In this document: positions 11,872 to 22,617 of the stretch, one piece after another
Layout of the letters: every line of letters starts with the position of its first letter
How positions within the stretch are numbered: position 1 is the stretch's first letter
Source of the DNA: Mytilus californianus
Lineage: Eukaryota > Mollusca > Bivalvia > Mytilida > Mytilidae
NCBI RefSeq assembly: GCF_021869535.1
Contig: NW_026262734.1
Location: forward strand, 108,101,088-108,165,087
Length of the DNA stretch: 64,000 nt
Reading direction: 5' to 3'
Position numbers and translations under genes: made by a program
The notes under the pieces: generated by a model
Seen by the model: the letters and a program-made list of their open reading frames with translations, nothing else
What the model was told of the DNA's origin: nothing
Databases searched by the model: none

Positions 11872-14800
11872 CTGTAATAAAAGAGACCGATTGATTCTAT
11901 GTTATAGAATTTTAAGTTTCGAATTGTTTTGTCTACAATATTTTTCATATGCAGCATGTTGAAGAATGTAAAGGGCATTTTACTATAATTTATTGGTTTG
12001 TTCCTTATCCTTTGGAATTGGTTTAAACAAATAATACTGTGGAACTACATGTTTAAAGGCAAAAACATTTTAGAAACGCTTGGAAAACAATTTTTAAAGT
12101 ATTTCTTTTAGGAAAAGTTTTCAAATGGAAGCCCCTCATAAAGGGAGAATATTGGGCTGAATTTCCTTCACTTTATCTATTTTTGTTGTTGACTGGCACT
12201 TAATTGACCGGCTTGTTAACAATGTGTTATATTATCAAGGCAGAATTAACCTAAGAACAACAAAATTAACATAGGCATGCAAAGTTTTCTTCATTTAAAT
12301 TAATGTTAACCATTAATTAACTTTGTCCATCAGTATGTGCGACGTATATAGTATTTATGGAGATGTGTGTTTATATTTCATCTTTCACCTTTAATATTAT
12401 TCTAAACACTATGCTCTGATGTTTTTACATTGTACAAACATTTCTAGTTTCAAGCGTTATACTGATAGTGGCCAATAATTAAAATCGTGATTAAGTTACC
12501 GGGTACATGTTCAATGCTTTATTATGTGTGCGTGTTTGTGCATGTGTGTGTGTGTTCGTTGTTTGTTTTTGTTGATCCGTACATCTATTGTCTCGTTCAT
12601 TTCCTGGTTTTTGTATTTCCATTAACAGATTTCCATTTTACCATTGATTGTTTAATATCTACTGACTGTTATTCACTTTAAACATGTTTAAGAACTCTAG
12701 AACAATATTTTGCTTTGGTTTAGAAGAGGACAGCGGTTGTCGGGTGCTCATTTCAAATTTATAAGGGTGATGTTAATGCAATGGGATATGACATAATTTT
12801 ACATTGACATTCCCAAGTCTCCATTAAATGTCTAAAATTTGGTTAATTTGATTAAAAGATCCCCTTTATCACAAACCACCATAATTTGAACTTCTTTACA
12901 GGTTTAATTTTTACCTTCATCCTCTTCCAGAAGAGATTTTATATATACGTCAGTTTGATTGTCATGGATTTCTGCTAGGTAACCACCAAAACTCCAACAG
13001 TAAGTCTTGAAGAGAAGTAGAAATTAAAATGATTTTCGTGATATACCAATTGTAGGTTCTTTGTTTGGATAAAATTTTTGAATTGTTGTTAGATTTATTT
13101 TTATATTTTGGATTTTTCTATAGATACTTAGTTTATCTATTTATATGTTTATAAATGTATAGTAAAAGTCTAAGACACATTTAATTGCATGGACTAATTC
13201 ATTTACTCTAGCTAATATAATAACATAAATTGTACCAGTGTTTATGCACCAGATGCGTCTTTCGACAATTAATGTCATATTAGTTATTTTAAACATATTT
13301 GAAATAATGGATTTAATGTAACAGTGTACCTTCAAAAAGAAAGTATGCTATGAACTTTAGAAATAACTGCCATCAGTTAATGGTATAATTGGTAAACATT
13401 TCGTTGTACTTGTGAATAAACTCATCACAGAAATTTGAGGTTCTATTATTGAAAAGCCAACAGAACATTCATAATTAACAACTCAAAAGCTGTAGTTGGA
13501 TTGAACCACATGTGATCGTTTGAACATTTTATACAAATAAGCTTAGATTATGTAAAGTTTATTCACCTGTGCATCTGACCAGGATTTCCTATTTGTAGAA
13601 ATAAAGAAACACCGTTCCTTGTACTCTAACCATCCTGGCTCACAGTCTCCTACAAAATTTAATATAAACTATGACACAGTTTTTGGTGACCGCAACACGT
13701 GTTCTGTAAAGAAACATTCCAAGAGCACAAAGATTATGTAAAAAATGTGGAGTCCTAGATGACGAATTTCATTTCTTTTTGTATTGTGACATTAACATAT
13801 CATTGCGTTCTAATTTTTTTGCTTGTCTAAAAGACTATGTACCATTATTTCAACATCTTGATGCATTTAATAAACTAAAACACATTCTAAACCCCATCTC
13901 TGAACTTGTTTGTCATATTGGAGTCTTTATTAAGCAGTCTTTAGAACTGAGGGGGTCGGACCCATGTCAGACAAGCTTATAATTGTGTTTTTTTACATAA
14001 ATTTATAATTGAACTCTTAAAATATGTTCTATTATATTGTATTGTATTACATTGTATTGCATTGTATTTAAAATGTATAATTGTTTGTTTGTATTGCTTG
14101 ACCCTTATGGGTGTAATTTTGCAATAAAGATTATTATGTAACAACCTCCATCAGCTATGTTTGAGACTATATATGTTTGGTAGCCACATAAAGAGTTTGA
14201 AAACATTTAAAAATAACTAGGTCAAATGAAAAACCCTTAATAAAAAACCATTTAGGGTCAACTTTGTCCGAAGAATTTCATACATGTAGGTCAAATCGTC
14301 ATATACTTTTGATCTGTTAGCTGCTTTGGCTTTGTCATATTGTCTATACTGTTGAATACCGTAAGTATTGACCTCTAGATGTCTTTTGGTGTAATGTTTG
14401 TTGTCCTTAGTGTAATGTTTGTTGTCCTTGGTGTAATGTTTGTTGTCCTTGGTGTAATGTTTGTTGTCCTTGGTTTGCTGTCTAATTGATGTATATACAA
14501 CAACTCTTTATTAAGCAGATCTAGGAATAAACAGAGAAAAAAAAACTGTTATCATTGGAAAGACGTTTTAAGAGTTATAACACTTTTTAGATGTGTTATC
14601 TGGAAAATAGGTTCCAAACCATGATCCGATATTCTGTAAATCATTGTGCATCAGTAAAAAAAAGGCTATAACCTACGTTGTATATTTCCCTTAAACTTGT
14701 CCAGCTACCTCCCATGATTGACCTTAAGATGTTCTCAATATCGGTCCCTTATATATATATATAAGTGTACCTGAAGTTTTTATTCATTTTTTTTTTAAGT

Positions 14801-15313
14801 TTTTGTAAAATGATAATCGAGAAAATGTTTAAATGGTGCTTTTAACCTTTGGGTTAAATGACAGGATGTATTGTTGTTATAGATATTGCTAAAATAGTTT
14901 GGCGTAGCTGAAGTAGTACACATCTAACATAGATTCACACGTGATACTTTGATCGACTTTACTTTAGTACGTCTTCATTTAACCTTTACATACAGTATTA
15001 ACAATACCTTTGATTTGTTATTAACATTCTATTCAATATTTCCTTAAAGCATGAATGATGTAAATTTATGTTAAATACAAAAAACAAAAGTTAAATCAAG
15101 GGACCCGTTGAGGATGTTTTTACTACTATTTTTACCTATTCCATTCATGCCACTAATTCCTCCAAATTCCTCCTCTATTTTCTGTTCTATATACTCGTCT
15201 AGAATGGTGGCATCTATATTGATGGTTCCAGATATTGGTATTCTTAGTTCACGAGCAAGAACTACGGTGCCAACACCAACGCCAATTAATAGGGATATGA
15301 ATAGAAACCTCAT
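11642..15313 (-). CDS. Secreted C-type lectin-like protein, 4 exons
   Basis: Exons in transcription order: 15313-15136, 13649-13567, 13005-12915, 11871-11642. They join in frame (phases 1, 0, 1) to 193 residues. Residues 1-20 are a signal peptide (MRFLFISLLIGVGVGTVVLA); 21-59 form a linker with an acidic helical stretch; 60-188 form one C-type lectin domain: CEPGWLEYKERC, W83, CWSFGGYLAEI, FFIGASDLEGDTKWIW, HCAAI, LHCGRKLRFICE. Cysteines 62, 73, 90, 161, 179 and 187 fit the long-form pairing 62-73, 90-187, 161-179. The EPN/QPD and WND calcium and sugar motifs are absent (YLGNFNATGG and RLHNLHC stand in their places), so calcium-dependent sugar binding by the usual site is unlikely. There are possible N-glycosylation sites at N103 and N155. 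In bivalves such proteins often act in immunity or feeding; the role here is unknown. Confidence 0.87.
12915..13005 (-). CDS. Lectin-like gene, exon 3
   Basis: 91 nt, acceptor ctcttcaag, donor gtaaaa. Encodes TYCWSFGGYLAEIHDNQTDV then YIKSLLEEDE, the C-x3-GGYLAEI core. Confidence 0.86.
13567..13649 (-). CDS. Lectin-like gene, exon 2
   Basis: 83 nt, acceptor attttgtag, donor gtgaat. Encodes GDCEPGWLEYKERCFFISTN then RKSWSDAQ, the N-terminal hairpin cysteine pair and first helix of a long-form C-type lectin domain. Confidence 0.88.
13700..14148 (+). mobile_element. LINE 3' end (reverse transcriptase C-terminus and tail)
   Basis: Reads IPRAQRLCKKCGVLDDEFHF then FLYCDINISLRSN, with a C-x2-C ... 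H-x4-C zinc-finger-like pattern typical of the end of non-LTR retrotransposon polyproteins. The frame stops at 13980. A tail with a TTGTATTG run and AATAAAG near 14125 follows. 5'-truncated, in intron 1 of the lectin-like gene, antisense to it. Confidence 0.65.
14389..14480 (+). repeat. 22-bp tandem repeat, 4 copies
   Basis: GTGTAATGTTTGTTGTCCTT plus 2 bases, four near-identical units. In intron 1 of the lectin-like gene. Confidence 0.75.
14480..15100. other. Rest of lectin intron 1, nothing recognised
   Basis: AT-rich intronic sequence with a short TATATATATATA run near 14750. Confidence 0.3.
15136..15313 (-). CDS. Lectin-like gene, exon 1 (signal peptide)
   Basis: Starts at the ATG at 15313-15311; the open frame extends three codons further up only through a GTG. 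Encodes the signal peptide and linker, donor gtaaaa after GGAATAG. A possible 5' UTR acceptor (ccttttcag) lies 30 bases upstream of the ATG. Confidence 0.8.
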
Positions 15314-15675
15314 AATGAACACTGTAGCTGATTTCTTCTATTCTGAAAAGGAATACTCATGAGTTTCGGTATTATTATTTGTTTTGCTTATAATGATATG
15401 CTTTTGCAAATCATCTGTTTGCATAGGTATGCATGTACAATTTCAAGATGGATAACTACAACGAAAGCGCTGTTACTTTTATAATTCGTTATTTGCTAGT
15501 ATTTCTTTAAAGTTTGTTTTCTCGTTCATTATGTGCCCTTCGTTGTCCTTTCTTTCTAATTTAATACAGAGAAGTGAATAAATACGGCACTTTAATGAAT
15601 GATATTTTACTTGACCTTTCTGAAAATAAGATTACTATCGTTCCTTAGCAGCATCAATAAAGCTCATAAAAAATA

Positions 15676-15850
15676 AGAAGATGTGGCATGATTTCCAATG
15701 AGACAACTATTTACCAGAGACCAAAAGGCGGGGATGTAAACAACCATCTAAAGGCCACTGAAAGTACGGCTCTAAAAAATGAGCAAAACCGTATATATAG
15801 TAAACTATTATACGCCCTGGTATGGCAAAATGTGAATCAATTCAAAAAAG
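15676..15850 (+). repeat. AAGATGTGG SINE-like repeat copy
   Basis: AAGAAGATGTGGCATGATTT ... GAGACAACTATTTACCAGAG. Same family as 39296-39545, 50898-51010, 54507-54606 and, inverted, 31985-32312 and 41770-41840. I recall this as a very common mussel repeat. Confidence 0.6.
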
Positions 15851-15859
15851 AAAACTAAC

Positions 15860-16580
15860 GTTCAGAATTGTCGTCGCTTCTCTATTTATACTCCAAAGTA
15901 TATTACAATTAGAAAAAAAAGGAAATGTGGATGGTTGTAGTATAAGAGATAACTGTGATTCATTCACACTTTTAACATTTAATTTATACGTTATTTTGTT
16001 AGTTTGCATGTGCTTAGTGTAAAAAAGGGTTATTAACCACAAGTCTAAAATTTAACAGAATTTATCTACATAATATTTAATTTTTTGGAAAGAAATTTTT
16101 CAAAATCCTTACCTTCGAAGTGGTTAAATAAGTTTTTGCAATAGCTTATTAATGACAATTAGCCTCAGCAATACTTTTCTCGGTTATTATAAACTTCTTT
16201 ATTCGTATTTTCTTGTGAGTCAGTTTTAAAAGGAATGATTCGATTGGAGGAGAAAACAATATTACCAATAAGACCAGGAATGTCTCCAAGTACGCAGATT
16301 TACCCTTTATAGACGAGTGTTTACATCCTTCCAAAACGTGTGTCGATATAACTCGGATGAGATAACATACTGTGTCACACGTCATACAAACCAAAGGAGA
16401 AATGCTCCTCTTCAGTCCCAAAAGTTATTCATCTTGTTCATATTACTAATAACGAATATATGTTAAGTATTTGTCTTTAATCGATCAATTTGTAATCCCT
16501 ACAAATTTTTAAAACCGAACTAAATATGATAAAGTATTATAAGTACGCGGTACAAAATGAAGTAGACATACGAACAATCG
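15860..16580. other. Upstream of lectin-like gene, no gene supported
   Basis: The 90-codon minus-strand open frame at 16149-16421 has no recognisable family. A minus-strand CTATAAAG near 16308 could be a TATA box for the lectin-like gene, but nothing else supports it. Confidence 0.2.
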
Positions 16581-16584
16581 TCGA

Positions 16585-16830
16585 ATGTGTAAAAGAGAGA
16601 CGAAAGATACCAGAGGGACAGTCAAACTCATAGATCGAAAACAAACTGACAACGCCATGGCCAAAAATAAAAAGACAAATAGACAAATAATAGTACAGAT
16701 GACACAACATAGAAAACTAAAGACTAAGCAACACGAACCCCACCAAAAACTGGGGGTGATCTCAGGTGCTCCGGAAGGGTAAACAGATCCTGCTCCACAT
16801 GTGGCACCCGTCGTGTTGCTTATGTTATTA
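16585..16830 (+). repeat. Interspersed repeat, family 1 copy
   Basis: GAGACGAAAGATACCAGAGG through GGTGCTCCGGAAGGGTAA. The best-preserved copy of this family in the window. Confidence 0.55.
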
Positions 16831-16891
16831 CAAATCCGGTAAATAGTCTAATTCGGTAGGTCATATTCATGAAAAGGGAAGGGTATTGTAG

Positions 16892-17890
16892 TTACGACAT
16901 AAGGAACATATCCGATTTCATCTGTGAAACGGTTATTCCATAACGGTCAACCAACTCGTGATGGCGTCCGTAAAATTTACGAAGGGATGATTTCAACTTC
17001 ACCATTTGGAACTCTTGGTTTAATAGCTTCCTTGTGAGCAGCAATCCTCTATCAAGGAAATCATGATAGGAAATACAAGCCCGGGAATATCGTATCAATT
17101 GGGAGATATATACTCCGTATGCAGGCGCTGCTGCAATGTTGCTACATAGAACTGGAAAGTTCATAATTGGGAAGCTGAAATCATCTCTTTTGTCGTAAAG
17201 TTTTGTTTTCAACCGACCCTCATTGTCAATTTCTAGATGTAAGTCAAGATATGTGGCAGACTTAACTGTATCTGTAGTATCCTTTATCTCTAGTTCGATG
17301 GGATAGATTCGTTCAACATAGTCACCAAATTTTGTATTATTTAGTGAGAGAACATCATCTATATAGCGGAACGTAAAGTTAAAGGATATTGCTAACTTCT
17401 ATTCTTTCTTCCTTAGAAGTTCCTGCATGAAGTTAGCCTCATAATGATAAAGAAACAAGTCGGCAAGAGGAGGGGCACAATTGGTTCCCATTGGAATTCC
17501 GACAGTCTGTTGAAAAACACGTCCTCCAAACGTAACAAATATGTTGTCAATCAAGAAATCAAGCATCTTGATAATGTCAGTTTCAGAGAATTTTCTGTTT
17601 GAATCAGAGTGATTCTTTACAAAGTAGGATTTATCTCCCCAAGACAAGATACTTGTATCTACGTTCGCCATTCTTTTTAATGAAACAAAGTAATACCAAC
17701 TCTTTCAATTTGTCTTTTAGTTTGGAATGGGGAATACTTGTGTAAAGTGTAGAAAAGTCAAATGTTTTAATACTATTGCAAGATGAGAGAGTCTTAGATT
17801 GTATGTACTCTAAAAGATCTTTGGAATTTTTTAGTATCCACATCTGATTCACGCCACCTCTAGAATATGACGGTGTATCTCAAAAGGATA
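16892..17890 (-). pseudogene. Penelope-like reverse transcriptase remnant
   Basis: On the minus strand: TFDFSTLYTSIPHSKLKDKL, QQTVGIPMGTNCAPPLADLF, then FRYIDDVLSLNNTKF with the YIDD catalytic motif, then ATYLDLHLEIDN. These are the reverse-transcriptase motifs of Penelope-like elements. The frame is broken by a one-base loss near 17640 (after RRYKYLVLG) and by a TAG at 17401-17399 just before the catalytic block. The 5' part and any GIY-YIG endonuclease are missing. Dead copy. Confidence 0.8.
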
Positions 17891-18116
17891 CGGTTGGCAA
17901 ACTTATTTTTGCGTATACTTACTTTCGCGAATAGTCCTTTCTAGCCAACTTCGCGGACTTTTTTCTTCTTCTTGCAATTTTATAGTCTCTTGATTTATTT
18001 TTATAAGGGACGATTCAAGTTTCACATATTCGCCACGATTTATATTAGCATTATTTTGTTTTTACTCGCGTAAGTTGCAAAATAAAACGCTCGCAAAAAT
18101 AAGTTGGTTTACGGTA
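17889..18116. mobile_element. Short TIR element (MITE)
   Basis: Left end TACGGTTGGCAAACTTATTT and right end reading, inverted, TACCGTAAACCAACTTATTT; both continue TTGCG. 228 bp, no coding. It abuts the broken reverse transcriptase. Confidence 0.6.
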
Positions 18117-18315
18117 ATTGTGGAATTTGTACTTTACCAATAAATTTAAACAATTGTAAAAACGTATGATATGATTTAAGTGAGCACAACGGTGTATCTC
18201 CTAAACGTTCAAGTAACTTCGTGGCGTCATGTGACCAAAAGAAAAATCAGTATTTGTTAATTATAATGTATAGCTTAGGTGACCCTACTTGACGGGTCTC
18301 CGAGCTGTGCAGTAT

Positions 18316-18428
18316 AAGTTATATATATAGCACGCCTTTAACGAATTAACGTATTTAATTCACGAAAAGCGTAGCTTTGACAGATTAAATATGTTAATGA
18401 GTATTAAAGGCGTGGCTATATATGATTT
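18316..18428. mobile_element. Small TIR element (about 110 bp)
   Basis: ATATATAGCACGCCTTTAA at the left and its near reverse complement TTAAAGGCGTGGCTATATAT at the right. Confidence 0.55.
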
Positions 18429-18840
18429 GTAACATTAATGGGCGATGACACATGAATTAAATATGTCAATCAAATTTAGTGGCCCTTTCTATGACAAAAC
18501 GTCTCTTATTTTCAGAAAATGTACTCATGGATCGGATTTCTGAGTAGGATTTGATTAAATGATAGATATAATACTTGTAAATCTGTTAGATTTATTCACA
18601 ATTTTTACAATTTTTCACCCTCTTGATATCCTTCTGATTGTTTTTGTCGTTGGTTTGCTTATCTCATCATATACCCCAAATCTCTTTTTATATATCCATA
18701 TATATAGTTTTAACTCCGTTTGATGTATTTCAAATCGGTTCATCATAAGTAAGGGTTATTGAGTATAGATTGATTGCTTTTGAATTTATAGGACAAAGTT
18801 AACAGACGGGGGAAAAACGTGTCATTTTTTACATTATTAT

Positions 18841-18854
18841 CCCCCCCCCCCCCC
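18841..18854 (+). repeat. Homopolymer C tract (14 C)
   Basis: Fourteen C followed by GGGCC. Between 18430 and 19227 nothing else is recognised. Confidence 0.8.
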
Positions 18855-19227
18855 GGGCCATATTCTTCAACTGTATTTGACGATAAATTTTGAAGACATG
18901 CCGTATCTTAATCTATTGAGATGCATCTAATCTGCAAGGATAGTTATTTCACGGCGGCATATATATCTTATCATGTCCTCCCATAATCGTGAATAAAAGA
19001 GATCCGGATAACATGAATAAAACATCAACCCAACAACACAAATAACAACAGTACATGATTTTTGATATTCAATGCGACATAGATTGTACATAACCATAAT
19101 TGTTTTGTATTCAACAAATAGCGATCTGATTATTCGATAAACTAAGAGACATATAAAACCTTATGAATTATATTTCTACCAGATAATGGCCACTTTTACT
19201 TCTAACAAACTGATTATCCTGTCTTGA

Positions 19228-19626
19228 TAGTACAAATCCTTGTCTTCACTATCAACAATGAATAACCTGGGAATAGAATACTAAATACGTTATGTACAAA
19301 GGATATGATAAACTGTCAAACTGGGAGTTGTCAAAATCACGATTGGGGAATATTCAGTTATAAGTATAGACTTCCACCTGGTGAGAGTTTGCCATGATTT
19401 AATTATATATGTATATGTATTCAATTTCTGATTACTACCCTGGTGAGAGAGTTTGCCATGGGCAAACTCTCACCAGGTGGAAATCTATACTTATAACCGA
19501 ATATTTCCCAATCGTGATTTTGACAACTCCCAGTTTGACAGTTTATCATATGCTTTGTACATAATGTATTTAGTATTCTATTCCCAGGTTATACATTGTT
19601 GATAGTGAAGACAAGGATTTGTACTA
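19228..19626. repeat. Long inverted repeat, about 170-bp arms
   Basis: 19228-19396 is the near-perfect reverse complement of about 19458-19626. The roughly 60-base spacer carries a partial third copy of the arm tip, making a small palindrome TTTGCCATGGGCAAA near 19452-19466. Confidence 0.85.
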
Positions 19627-19655
19627 TACAATTCCTTGGTGAAGATAACCGTTAA

Positions 19656-20441
19656 GGTCAAGTAACAGTAAATGGGCTATGTCACAGATTTCAGTAAAAT
19701 TTTGCATACAACTCTGGCTGGATGAATTACAACTGAAAATCGAAAAAAATAATGCATTTATCTCATTTATCATTTGAATTATTAATGGTTGAATTCTTAC
19801 AAAATGGGTGAAGATTTGTATAGAAAGAACATGAAATCGTCGAAAAAACTTCTAAAATTTGTCTTAAAATCGCCAAATCTCTTAATCTACTCCAGATATT
19901 TTTCTTAAAAAACTATATGTTGTTGATACATAAATTTCCGATATAATGATGCAAAATGAAGATAGGGTCACCGACTTCGTTTTTACGGTATACATCATTC
20001 AAAGCTGTGTTATTTGGGAAAAAAACCAACAAAACGTCGAAATAATCGTAACGTCACCGCGTTGAAGGCCTTAAAACGTTGATTTTTGACGTGTTTCACT
20101 ACCAACAAGGTAACAAATTGATTATTAGACAAAAAACGAAGTCGGTGACCATATGATTATTTCACATCATTAAAACAGAAATTTATGTGTCAACAACATA
20201 TAGTTTTTTTAAGAAAAATCTATGGCGATTTTAAGACAAATTTTAGAAGGTATTTCGCCGATTTTATGTGTTTTCTATACAAATATTCACCCATCTTAAA
20301 AAAAATCAATCTGCAATATTTCAGATAATAAAAGAGATAAATGCATTATTTTTTCGATTTTCAGTTGTAGTTCAACGGGCCAAGGTTGTATGCAAAATTT
20401 TAGCAAAATCTGCGACATAGCCCCTTTACTGTTCCTTGACC
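19656..20441. mobile_element. TTAA-flanked fold-back element, about 335-bp arms
   Basis: Begins GGTCAAGTAACAGTAAAT and ends with the reverse complement GTTCCTTGACC. TTAA flanks both sides (19652-19655, 20442-20445). The arms match inward to about 19985 and 20130 (GGTCACCGACTTCGTTTTT), leaving a spacer near 140 bp. The TTAA duplication suggests piggyBac-type mobilisation. Confidence 0.8.
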
Positions 20442-20445
20442 TTAA

Positions 20446-20620
20446 GCATTTCATATGTGACGTGTTTTTGTGAGAGTAGACATGAACGATTTATCAATGT
20501 ATGTGGTAAATATGAAATATTACCTCGACATGAGAGGATATGTTTATATTGTAATTCAAATTCTATTGAAAATGAAATGCACTTTCTTCTGGAATGCCCT
20601 CTTTACAATAAGGGGACGAC
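20446..20620 (+). mobile_element. LINE 3' fragment (zinc-finger-like C-terminus)
   Basis: Reads CGKYEILPRHERICLYCNSN then SIENEMHFLLECPLYN, with C-x2-C ... H-x4-C as in 13700-14148. It is cut on the left exactly at the TTAA of the fold-back element. Confidence 0.65.
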
Positions 20621-22290
20621 CATTTGATATTCTGGGGGGCCAGGAGGATTTTGAAAATAAATAACTCAGCCTTGATAATAACAAAAAATGAATGGTTTGC
20701 TCTGTGGTTGTTTGAAAATAAATAACCTGACTTACAATGTATTGAAAATAAATAACTCGGCAGGTCTTTTAAGCCATTTTATAAATGCTATTCTAAAGTA
20801 TGAGATGGAACCAGATTCTTCCAAAATTCACCTTTTTTTCAAATTTTTTCGGGAAAACTTCCCAAATCTTTAAATAATACAATGTATAAATATCATGAAT
20901 ATTAATGTACTTGAAATGTCTGAAAATGGGTTTCATCAAAGTTTAACTTGAGGTATATTGTCTCAAGAACATTTACCCCACTTTTATTACAGGGACGTAA
21001 CTACATTGAGGCAAATGCCACATGTTGGAAATTTTAAAAACAAAAGCTTGTCTTCATATCAGATTGTTTTCACGGCGAGTGTCTTGCAAGAAGCAAGGTC
21101 TGTTCACCCTCTGACGTAGCCCCCGTTTTTTCAGGATCAATGTTTCTCATTTATTTTTAGTTTTCAGTATTAGTTGTCTATTGTTTGTCGCTTTGTGTTT
21201 TATCTGTTCCCTGATTTGTCTTTGTTCATTGATTGCCCTTCTTTATTCTCTTAGTGTTGCATCCCATCGGTAATATAGTAATTTTTGTTTTAAATCTAAA
21301 TTTTATTAATTTGAAGGACTTCTTATCTAATTTTACAAACTACTTTAAATTGTATCCCAGTAAGGAACTACATCAAGTTGTAATTGAAATGTGTTATAAA
21401 AACTTACTTGACATAGTTATATATATCAATGATAATCAGCCCCCTCTTAACTTAATTTGAAAAAAACCCACATAATTGACAGGAATAAAAGATTTTCTGC
21501 AAGCAGAAACAGAAAAAAAAAGAAAAAAAAACAGCAGCCACATACTTTACTATGTGAATTACATTTTTGCTTTATCCTACAGTCTTTTGATGTTGTACCT
21601 AAAAACTAAAAGTCTTACACTGAATTTATATATTTTGCTTTGAGACCAAAATATTGTCGAAAAAGTAAAGAACGCAGAACTTGCGTTTCAGATTAAGATT
21701 AAGAAAGGGTCTGGGAAACGCGCAGAATGCAGTATTTTGTGTCATTTTTTCTATAGCTTCTTGCGGCCACCCAAACCCTTTGCCGAAATTTTTTTCGCCT
21801 CGCTCCGCTCGGCGAATTTCTTTGTCATTACTTTTAAAGAAAACTATAGTTACAGCAAAATTAATACATTGTACGTATGCAATGTATGCAGTTTGGAATT
21901 CAGAAGATTCACTTCCAGAGGATGATGATTAACTCTGATTATATGGTGGTACATAATGACTTGACTATACATGTAATATATATTTAAGAATAAAAAAATG
22001 AATTTAAAAATTGTGCGTTTTCAAATATTATATTAAAATATAATTGTGAAAATAAATAATCAGTCCCTTGTTTTAATGAAAATGAAAAATCATGCTTCAA
22101 CAGTGCAGAAAATAAATAATCTGTCCTTTAATTTCACAAAAATAAATAACCGATCCAAAACAAATCCTCCTGAACTATTATTTTATGTTTCTTTAATCAC
22201 TCTGTAATGTTTATGTCATGCTGTTATTAATCATTTGTTAATGTTATGCTCTTAATGGGCCCTTTAATTTGGAAAAAGAAAAAAAGAAAA
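20617..22290 (+). repeat. Interspersed repeats with GAAAATAAATAA motifs
   Basis: Opens with GGGGACGACCATTTGATATT. GAAAATAAATAA recurs at about 20650, 20715, 20744, 22047 and 22107; GGAGGATTT near the start is inverted as AAATCCTCC near 22165. Between lie an AT-rich block, open frames at 21233 and 21681 without a recognised family, and a LINE-like tail near 22250. Confidence 0.4.
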
Positions 22291-22563
22291 AAGTAGTGGC
22301 CCTGAAAATCTACAAAAACTTAACAGCTCTGTTTACAAATTGAAACTGAGTCTGATGTCAACATGATTATTTTGTTGTTAGGCTTATTACATTTGAAATT
22401 AAATAGAGAAAAGTGATCATTTAATCTTATCTTATCAAAAAGCCGGTTTTACAAAACCATCTTTGTTCCGTGTATTAGAATTAGTTGTAGCCGGAAGTGG
22501 ATACAATTGTCAACACAGTGTGTTTGTGACAGTTTAACATATTGAAAAGACTGGCATTGTAGA

Positions 22564-22617
22564 ATGAGTGGTCATGTTGGTGACCTAAATGAGAAACAAA
22601 CAATAGCATTACAGAAA
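22564..22617 (+). CDS. SEC14L2-like: SEC14-like gene 1, exon 1 (start codon)
   Basis: Eighteen codons, MSGHVGDLNEKQTIALQK, ending in AAA before the donor gtaatt (phase 0). It matches the usual SEC14L first exon in length and in the MSG-VGDL start. It is too short for an ORF search and lies 10.3 kb upstream of exon 2. The ATG context is gtagaATGA. The preceding ~100 bases, with two CCGG sites, are the likely 5' UTR; no TATA box is evident. Confidence 0.88.

Noticed and set aside
16300..16312. TATA box for the lectin-like gene
   Set aside because: CTATAAAG is common in AT-rich DNA, and no transcription start or 5' UTR exon could be tied to it.
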